A stretch of 19,285 bases of DNA, from the NCBI GenBank assembly GCA_046302815.1, contig JBKCHO010000091.1, positions 1 to 19,285 of the forward strand, read 5' to 3'. The translations under genes and the position numbers were made by a program. This DNA comes from JALRAP01 sp046302815. GTDB taxonomy: Bacteria; Bacteroidota; Bacteroidia; AKYH767-A; OLB10. The notes beneath the pieces are model-generated. The model saw nothing but the letters and a program-made list of their open reading frames with translations. It was not told the origin of the DNA and searched no databases. Positions 7,973 through 13,732 of this stretch are shown piece after piece; position 1 is the stretch's first letter, and each line of letters opens with the position of its first letter.

Positions 7973-8989
7973 ATGAGCCACTTTACAGGCAATCCACTAA
8001 CCTCCACACTGGGTATCAGGTTGCCAATCATCATGGCGCCCATGTTCTTGGTTTCCAATGAAGCCATGGTTGTTGAAGCGATGCGTTCGGGTATCATGGG
8101 CGTTTTCCCATCTCTGAATTATCGGGAAGAAGGGGAATTAGAAGCCTTATTGGGCAGATTGTCTGCTTTCTCCCGAACAGAGCCCTGCCAAGGGGCATTT
8201 GGGGTGAATTTGATAGTGCAAAAAACCAATTTGTTGTTTAAAAAACACTTGGAGCTATGTGTTTCGGCAAAGGTTCCATTTTACATTACCTCCCTAGGAA
8301 GTCCGAAGGAGGTTATTGAGGCGGCTCACAGTTACGGTGCCAAAGTTTATTGTGATGTAACCAATATGACCCATGCAGAAAAATGCGCATCACTCAAATG
8401 CGACGGATTTATTGCGGTGGGACAAGGTGCAGGAGGGCATGCGGGTCCTCACCCCTTATCTGTATTGATACCGGCTTTGAAGAGGGATTTTCCAGAAATT
8501 CCAGTAGTTGCTGCAGGAGGTATAGCAACAGGTTCTGGTGTTGTTTCCGCACTTGCCTTGGGGGCTTCAGGTGCATCAATAGGGACATTGTTTATTGCCA
8601 CCGATGAGGCGGCGGTCGGAGATGCCTATAAAAATGCGGTATTGGAGTCTGGAATGGACGACATCGTCATGACGGAAAGACTCTCAGGGACTCCTTGTTC
8701 AATAATTGAAACCCCGTACTCTAAAAAAATCGGCTACAAGCAAAATGTCTTCGAAAAATATTTGTCCAATAATTCCTGGACCAGAAAATATTTCAAAGCA
8801 TTGGTTCACATTCGTGGATTAAAAATGCTAGAACATGCTGTAAAGCCAGGAAACTATCAAAACCTCTGGTGTGCGGGAAAATCCTCCGAACTAATCGAAG
8901 AAAAGTCTTCTGTGACTTCGGTCATTACCAGGTTGGAACGGGAGATGGGTTTGACAATGGAACAGCTTCGCAAACAATTCGAATCATGA
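7973..8989 (+). CDS. Nitronate monooxygenase / 2-nitropropane dioxygenase-family flavin oxidoreductase
   Basis: FMN-dependent TIM-barrel protein of 338 residues. The N-terminus has the family segment GIRLPIIMAPMFLVSNEAMV (about 14-33). The FMN-binding and catalytic segment GQGAGGHAGPH (150-160) contains His156, in the position of the catalytic His of class I nitronate monooxygenases. The phosphate-binding region VVAAGGIATGSGVVSALALG (178-197) and GASIGTLF follow. The family oxidises alkyl nitronates but also includes FabK-type enoyl-ACP reductases and other NAD(P)H-dependent flavin enzymes, so the true substrate is uncertain. It diverges from fadD and its stop overlaps the start of a DUF4442 hotdog protein. 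That context suggests a role in acyl or lipid metabolism rather than nitro-compound detoxification; this is inference. Confidence 0.88.
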   Translation: MSHFTGNPLTSTLGIRLPIIMAPMFLVSNEAMVVEAMRSGIMGVFPSLNYREEGELEALLGRLSAFSRTEPCQGAFGVNLIVQKTNLLFKKHLELCVSAKVPFYITSLGSPKEVIEAAHSYGAKVYCDVTNMTHAEKCASLKCDGFIAVGQGAGGHAGPHPLSVLIPALKRDFPEIPVVAAGGIATGSGVVSALALGASGASIGTLFIATDEAAVGDAYKNAVLESGMDDIVMTERLSGTPCSIIETPYSKKIGYKQNVFEKYLSNNSWTRKYFKALVHIRGLKMLEHAVKPGNYQNLWCAGKSSELIEEKSSVTSVITRLEREMGLTMEQLRKQFES

Positions 8990-9498
8990 CTGCGGACTTC
9001 ATCCAAAAGATCTCAACAAGGGCATCTGCTTCCAAGTTCTACCTTTTTTTGCTCAATTTAATATTGGACAGGGCTATTCCATTCAACCGGCCGCATCGTG
9101 TGCGTATCAATAGCATTGCTCAAGGTCAAGTGACCACCAGCATGCCATTTATCAAAAGGAACAGGAACCATGTGGGATCTGTTCATGCATGCGGATTGGC
9201 TGCTCTCTGTGAATTCACCTCGGGGATTTCCGTAATGACATGTCTAACTTCCAATGAGTATCGGATTGTGTTGAAGTCGTTGAAGGTCGATTATCACTTC
9301 AGAGCTAAAAGCGCTGTTACTTGCAGTTATTCATTGGATGAAGCAGAATTTGCCAGAATGGTTGTTGAGCCATTAACTAAGTCGGAGTCGGTGGAATATG
9401 ACACCACCTCTCAGGTATTTGATCATAATGGCAACCTGATTTGCACTGGAAAAGCAACATGGCAAATCAAGAAATGGGACAAGGTCAGATCCAAATGA
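8986..9498 (+). CDS. DUF4442 hotdog-fold protein, possible acyl-CoA thioesterase
   Basis: Protein of 170 residues resembling the DUF4442 family, which shares the hotdog fold with PaaI/YiiD-type thioesterases. The visible signature is NHVGSVHACGLAALCE (61-76): a short NHxGS turn leading into the central helix and ending in an acidic residue, as expected for a hotdog active site. Strand-like segments flank it, such as VLKSLKVDYHFRAKS and a C-terminal part ending GKATWQIKKW. I chose the ATG at 8986 because it overlaps the upstream stop as ATGA, which suggests translational coupling. An in-frame start at 8869 would lie inside the oxidoreductase gene. Hydrolysis of acyl thioesters is a family-level guess. 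The gene ends 7 bases before the stop of the convergent protease gene. Confidence 0.85.
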   Translation: MTADFIQKISTRASASKFYLFLLNLILDRAIPFNRPHRVRINSIAQGQVTTSMPFIKRNRNHVGSVHACGLAALCEFTSGISVMTCLTSNEYRIVLKSLKVDYHFRAKSAVTCSYSLDEAEFARMVVEPLTKSESVEYDTTSQVFDHNGNLICTGKATWQIKKWDKVRSK

Positions 9499-9505
9499 TT
9501 TGGAT

Positions 9506-11689
9506 TTAATCCACAATGACCAGCTTCTGAGTTCGTGTTTTCGATTTGCTACCTATCAATTGGATTTGGTAAACCCCGGCTCTCAGATCATTCGTCGATA
9601 GGGTCATAGGCCATTGGTTGGAGGGCTTAAGGCTCCAAATAAGTCGACCTGCCATATCACGAAGTTCTACTGCAACGCAATCCATATTGGAATAAACCAT
9701 TACCTCTCCGCCACGAGCAATTGGGTTGGGGTTCAGGGTCAATAAGGGATTTTCTACCGACTCGTTCAGCGAAGTCAATGCACAATTGATCAGGGTATTT
9801 AACGCATTTACCTTACCAACACCCCAAGTATTGTTTGGAAGCTGGTTTCCGGTCAGGGAGTCCTGTACTGCACACTGAAGAATGGCATTTTTAACATCTA
9901 GATAGTCTGCTCCAGGGTTTTGCTCTTGGAACAATGCCGCCACACCTGCAACAACAGGAGCAGCCGAACTGGTGCCGCCATCACGGAAGTGTAAACCACC
10001 TTGGGCGATCACTGGAATGGCATTGGGAATGTTTTGCCACTGTGTTAAAAGGGATAGTTGCCCTGCAGACAAGGTGGTGCTTCCTGGTGCCGCGATATCT
10101 GGTTTGATTCTTCCATCTCTCGTTGGCCCTTTACTCGAATTGGGAACGATATCGCCAGGAGTGGCAGTGGTATCGGCAACAATGTTTCCGGCGAAGTCAT
10201 AATAGAAAGTGCGGTTGAAATGGTTGCCTACGGTTATGACTTCATCCAAGCATTGAAAGCCACTAACAATGGTGGAATTCAAATCGGGGAGTTTATACTT
10301 CACCATATCAGGAACTGTGCTCACACTTGGAAGCCCCGTAGTTAGAAATCCTGATTGCAAAGTACCATCATAAAATTTCCAAAGGTCGAATCTTCCTGTG
10401 CCTTGGGTCATCAATCGCCAGGCATAGGTTGTGGAGTCGGGACGAATAACCATTTCCATTCTGCAAGCAGGTCCCTGAAGGCTTCCAAACATTTCTACAA
10501 TGGCCAATCTGGTTCCGGTAGGGGAGAAAAGGGTATCTCTTTTAAGAACCCCCTGACAGTAGCTGAAATTCCTAAAAGGTGTTCTTCCTCTATATGTGGG
10601 TTGGCTGTAGTCAGCATCCGCTCCCAAAGCAAATTGGATTCCATTAAATACACCTGTGTCGCCCCAGATTTGTAGATAGGTGTATGGATAATTGGGGTTA
10701 TGCCTCAACCAGGTGAATGAGGTGTCATTGGATGCGTTGTATCCCAAGTGAAACGGTACATTGCCAGCGTTGCCAGCAGCGGCAACTAGTGTGCGACCTG
10801 GTTGTTGAACAATCATGTTTTTAATCATGAGGGCTTGCAAGTCGTTTCCGTCATGAGAGCCATAGTAAGTACCAAGACTTGCATTTATGATGCAGGGAAG
10901 TCCCAGCTGTTGAGCCTTGGTGTAGATGTAGTTGACGGCATCCATTATAGTTGGGCTACTGCTGTTGTTGAAATCTACAGCCACCTGAATCATGACCGCA
11001 TCAGGTGCCACTCCTTTATTTGTGCCATTGGCAGACCCGTCGCTAGCTGCGATGCCGGATACATGGGTGCCGTGACCAAATCCTTGTTCGTCGTTGGTGT
11101 TTGCGGTGCCGGCATTGATTTCCGATTCATTCCATTCCTGTCCATAGCCAAAGGGTTGTGGCGTGTTTGCCGCAATAGGCTTGCGTTGATCCCAAATGAA
11201 TTTCACCCTGGTATTTCCGAGAGAATCGAGTAGGTCCGGATGAGTCAGGTCGCATCCTGTGTCTATGATGCCTATGGCGATTCCAGCACCTGTGTAAGGA
11301 ACACCAAGTAGGGGGTGGCCCAGGTGGATCGGGTTCACCTGAATAGCAGAACGCATAGAGTCGTTCATCAATTCATAGTAGGATCGAACCATTTCAATCC
11401 GTTCCACTTGTGCAGAACGGGCCAATTCGTTCAATGCTGGAATGTTGATTGTCATAGAGACAATATCTGCGTAAGCATATTTGAATGCTCCATTGTGTTT
11501 CGAAATGATCTCTTTAATGGTGTTTACATCTCCTTTGGCAAGTATATGTAATGGATCCGAAGTGGTTGTTTCACCGGTGCTAAGCTGATAAAGAGTCATG
11601 TCAAGTTTTTCGAACCCTTGAGCAAACGAAAGTTGGTTCAAAAACAAAAGGAAACCCAAGCAAAATAATCGAAGGAAGGGCTTTTTCAT
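9506..11689 (-). CDS. Secreted subtilisin-like serine protease (S8) with T9SS sorting domain
   Basis: Protease of 727 residues from the ATG at 11689, which starts a clear signal peptide (MKKPFLRLFCLGFLLF, probable cut after SFAQ near 24). A propeptide-like region (about 30-110) precedes the catalytic domain. The triad is Asp143 (GIIDTGCDLTHPD), His206 (GHGTHVSGIA) and Ser574 (GGTSSAAPVVAGVAALF), with oxyanion Asn307 in AAAGNAGN. Asn307 and Ser574 are 267 residues apart, against about 65 in bacterial subtilisin, so an inserted domain occupies roughly 311-530. Residues about 648-727 form a T9SS type A sorting domain (NPNP, VELRDMAGRLIW, LRAGVYQIQL), predicting passage across the outer membrane and surface attachment or release. 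An earlier in-frame ATG at 11773 is unlikely because the signal peptide would not be N-terminal. The substrate is unknown. Confidence 0.93.
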   Translation of the reverse strand: MKKPFLRLFCLGFLLFLNQLSFAQGFEKLDMTLYQLSTGETTTSDPLHILAKGDVNTIKEIISKHNGAFKYAYADIVSMTINIPALNELARSAQVERIEMVRSYYELMNDSMRSAIQVNPIHLGHPLLGVPYTGAGIAIGIIDTGCDLTHPDLLDSLGNTRVKFIWDQRKPIAANTPQPFGYGQEWNESEINAGTANTNDEQGFGHGTHVSGIAASDGSANGTNKGVAPDAVMIQVAVDFNNSSSPTIMDAVNYIYTKAQQLGLPCIINASLGTYYGSHDGNDLQALMIKNMIVQQPGRTLVAAAGNAGNVPFHLGYNASNDTSFTWLRHNPNYPYTYLQIWGDTGVFNGIQFALGADADYSQPTYRGRTPFRNFSYCQGVLKRDTLFSPTGTRLAIVEMFGSLQGPACRMEMVIRPDSTTYAWRLMTQGTGRFDLWKFYDGTLQSGFLTTGLPSVSTVPDMVKYKLPDLNSTIVSGFQCLDEVITVGNHFNRTFYYDFAGNIVADTTATPGDIVPNSSKGPTRDGRIKPDIAAPGSTTLSAGQLSLLTQWQNIPNAIPVIAQGGLHFRDGGTSSAAPVVAGVAALFQEQNPGADYLDVKNAILQCAVQDSLTGNQLPNNTWGVGKVNALNTLINCALTSLNESVENPLLTLNPNPIARGGEVMVYSNMDCVAVELRDMAGRLIWSLKPSNQWPMTLSTNDLRAGVYQIQLIGSKSKTRTQKLVIVD

Positions 11690-11908
11690 GGTTTTTTGAT
11701 TGAGGAGTACAACGGATTTATTGTAATGGGTGTGGCTTAGCATTGATGCACAATAATAGCAATAATGAAACAATGGTTAAGGTATTGTGGTTTGCCAGCC
11801 AAGCAAGTAAAATGTTATCACTTAAAAGTAAGGGAAACAAGCCCGATTGGCAAGGAGGTCGTTAAATCTGTCGGGAATTGATTTCGGCCCCGAGTCCATC
11901 TAATGTAG
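11690..11908. other. 219-base gap upstream of the protease gene
   Basis: This gap lies between the nfu stop and the protease start, both on the minus strand, and presumably holds the protease promoter. I found no exact TAnnTTTG element on the minus strand and no convincing terminator. A possible CCCGA/TCGGG pairing (11842-11846 with 11871-11875) has only five pairs and a 24-base loop. Nothing else stands out. Confidence 0.5.
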
Positions 11909-12163
11909 CTATTGGAAAATATTCACAGCCTCCACACCTTTAAGTTCTGGGATGGCTTTTAGCAGGGATTGCTCGATTCCCGCCTTAAGAGTCATTTGGC
12001 TCATGGAGCAGGAGCTACAGGCCCCCTGTAATTCGAGCCTCACAATCATCTCTTCGGTTACTTCAACTAGGCTTACATTTCCGTTATCTGCTTCCAAATA
12101 AGGTCGGAGAGAATCCAGTGTGGATTCGATTCTTTCCAAAAGCTTTGGATCATTGTGGCTCAT
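11909..12163 (-). CDS. nfu: NifU C-terminal-domain (Nfu-type) Fe-S scaffold protein
   Basis: Small protein of 84 residues made almost entirely of the Nfu domain, which binds a labile 4Fe-4S cluster between two monomers and hands it to target proteins. The cluster-binding CxxC is Cys49 and Cys52 in LQGACSSCSMSQMTLKAGIE. The N-terminal helix RIESTLDSLRPYLEADNGNV matches the family start. It follows the Mrp/NBP35 ATPase gene after 24 bases on the same strand, so the two probably act together in Fe-S delivery. There is no degenerate A-type domain as in Escherichia coli NfuA; it is the stand-alone form. Confidence 0.92.
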   Translation of the reverse strand: MSHNDPKLLERIESTLDSLRPYLEADNGNVSLVEVTEEMIVRLELQGACSSCSMSQMTLKAGIEQSLLKAIPELKGVEAVNIFQ

Positions 12164-12187
12164 GGCTACAAATTTAGCAATTGGCCA

Positions 12188-13291
12188 TCAATAAGCGTTG
12201 GCCTGTACCGTTTTAGTAGGCTCCATGGTAGCATTACGGATGGCTACCTGCTGAGCCAAGTTAGCTGCAGCCATCATCAAGGACATGGCGGCATTCGAAT
12301 CTTCTTGCAAAACCACAGGAGTGCCTCTATCACCACCTTCACAAACCCCTTGTACTAAAGGAACTTGCCCTAACAATGGCACATTTAATTCCTGAGCCAA
12401 AGCTTTGCAGCCCTCTTTACCAAATATGAAATACTTGTTTTCTGGCAGCTCTTGAGGGGTGAACCAAGCCATGTTTTCCACAAGTCCAAGAACAGGCACT
12501 TTAATACTGTCCATTTGGAACATAGCGATGCCTTTTCGTGCGTCAGCAAGTGCAACTTTTTGAGGGGTTGATACCACAACAGCACCGGTAACGGGCACGG
12601 CTGAGACAAGTGTCAGATGGATGTCTCCGGTACCAGGGGGTAGGTCGATTAGCATATAATCCAACTCACCCCAATCTGCATCTGAAAATAATTGGCGTAG
12701 CGCTTTGGATGCCATAGGTCCTCGCCAAACAATGGCTTGAGAAGGATCCACCATGAAACCAATGGACAGCATTTTAACACCGAATTTTTCAACGGGCACC
12801 ATGTACTGTTTTCCATCCCGCTCGTTCACATAAAGGCTCTCATCTTCCACTCCGAACATAATGGGGAGTGATGGTCCGTATATATCTGCATCAATCAAAC
12901 CTACTTTGGCTCCTGTTTGAGCCAAAGCAATTGCCAGGTTCACGGCAACGGTTGATTTCCCTACACCACCTTTGCCTGATGCGATGGCGATGATGTTTTT
13001 TACTCCCGGAAGTAAATTGCCATCCTGCCCCCTTCGGCTTGTCACCTCCGCAGTCATATTTACGGTAACCTCTGCTTGATCGTCTACAAAATGAATGATA
13101 GCATTAATACACGCTCTTTCGATAAGTGCCTTTAAGGGGCATGCGGGTGTGGTCAAAACGACTGTGAAAGACACTTTTTTGCCATCCACCATCACATCGC
13201 GGATCATATTTAAGGTTACCAGGTCTTTTTTCAAGTCCGGTTCCTCTACATTCCTAAGTGCGTCAAAAACTTGTTCAACGGTAATTGCCAT
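12188..13291 (-). CDS. mrp: Mrp/NBP35 (ApbC) family Fe-S carrier P-loop ATPase
   Basis: ATPase of 367 residues for assembly or transfer of Fe-S clusters in the cytosol. Residues about 1-80 are a MIP18/DUF59-type domain with the typical LTTPACPLK (Cys51). The ATPase domain starts near 98 with the deviant Walker A motif ASGKGGVGKST (104-114). It continues with GLIDADIYGPSLP (131-143), IVWRGPM (187-193), IDLPPGTGDIHL (215-226) and VENMAWFTPQELPENKYFIFG (271-291). In Escherichia coli Mrp the last region carries a CxxC for cluster binding; none is present here, in line with my recollection of other Bacteroidota homologues. The gene lies between the alkyltransferase-like gene (31-base gap) and the Nfu gene (24-base gap), whose CxxC could supply the cluster site. 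Confidence 0.94.
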   Translation of the reverse strand: MAITVEQVFDALRNVEEPDLKKDLVTLNMIRDVMVDGKKVSFTVVLTTPACPLKALIERACINAIIHFVDDQAEVTVNMTAEVTSRRGQDGNLLPGVKNIIAIASGKGGVGKSTVAVNLAIALAQTGAKVGLIDADIYGPSLPIMFGVEDESLYVNERDGKQYMVPVEKFGVKMLSIGFMVDPSQAIVWRGPMASKALRQLFSDADWGELDYMLIDLPPGTGDIHLTLVSAVPVTGAVVVSTPQKVALADARKGIAMFQMDSIKVPVLGLVENMAWFTPQELPENKYFIFGKEGCKALAQELNVPLLGQVPLVQGVCEGGDRGTPVVLQEDSNAAMSLMMAAANLAQQVAIRNATMEPTKTVQANAY

Positions 13292-13322
13292 ATGCGTTGT
13301 TTTTTACAAAGATAGCCAATCA

Positions 13323-13670
13323 TCAAGTTTTCAATTCCTTGGCGGGATCCCAAAAGATTTTATCAAAATCAACCACTTTGTCATTGATAACGATAACACC
13401 TTCCGATTCCAATAGTTTTTGCATCAAGTTACTTCCACCAAAGTGATGTTTGCCTGTTAACATTCCATTTCGATTGACAACCCTTTGAGCGGGCACCAGT
13501 GGTTTAACAGAGTGAGATGCGTTCATGGCCCACCCAACCATTCTGGAGGATCCTTTTGCCCCTAAGGAGTTGGCAATGGCTCCATAGGTGGTTACTCTTC
13601 CTTTCGGAACTAGTCTGACTATGGCATAAACCAATTCGAAAAAGGTTAGCTTGTCGGCTTTTGGCTCCAT
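13323..13670 (-). CDS. MGMT-family alkyltransferase-like protein without the active cysteine
   Basis: Protein of 115 residues homologous to the DNA-binding domain of O6-alkylguanine-DNA alkyltransferase. Recognisable parts are FFELVYAIVRLVPKGRVTTYG (helix before the winged-helix region), SSRMVGWAMN (recognition helix with the arginine finger in SSRMVG), and the active-site equivalent VPAQRVVNRNGMLTG. In true alkyltransferases that site is PCHR. Here it is PAQR (60-63), so both the acceptor cysteine and the histidine are absent. The protein should therefore bind alkylated bases without repairing them directly, as alkyltransferase-like (ATL) proteins do to flag lesions for nucleotide excision repair. 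It is the first gene before mrp and nfu. Its ATG is only 7 bases past the T-run of an intrinsic terminator. Confidence 0.9.
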   Translation of the reverse strand: MEPKADKLTFFELVYAIVRLVPKGRVTTYGAIANSLGAKGSSRMVGWAMNASHSVKPLVPAQRVVNRNGMLTGKHHFGGSNLMQKLLESEGVIVINDKVVDFDKIFWDPAKELKT

Positions 13671-13677
13671 TTCATTT

Positions 13678-13709
13678 AAAAAACGAGGCCGTCTGATTAG
13701 GACGGCCTC
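13678..13709 (-). terminator. Intrinsic terminator of the three-module T9SS gene
   Basis: A perfect 9-base-pair GC-rich stem (GAGGCCGTC at 13685-13693 paired with GACGGCCTC at 13701-13709) encloses a 7-base loop. On the minus strand it is followed by G and then six T residues (13683-13678). It begins 23 bases past the stop of the large T9SS gene. It also sits directly in front of the alkyltransferase-like start codon at 13670, so that gene needs a promoter overlapping this element or depends on read-through. Confidence 0.92.
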
Positions 13710-13732
13710 AAGGAAAGTTCAAACAAGTTCAT

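Noticed and set aside
8869..8985. DUF4442 start at 8869
   Set aside because: The extra 39 residues overlap the oxidoreductase and look out of frame; the ATGA overlap at 8986 is a better start.
11690..11773. Protease start at 11773
   Set aside because: The added residues precede a typical signal peptide and resemble translated intergenic DNA.
11842..11875. CCCGA/TCGGG pairing as a terminator or regulatory hairpin downstream of nfu
   Set aside because: Five pairs around a 24-base loop is too weak, and there is no T-run.
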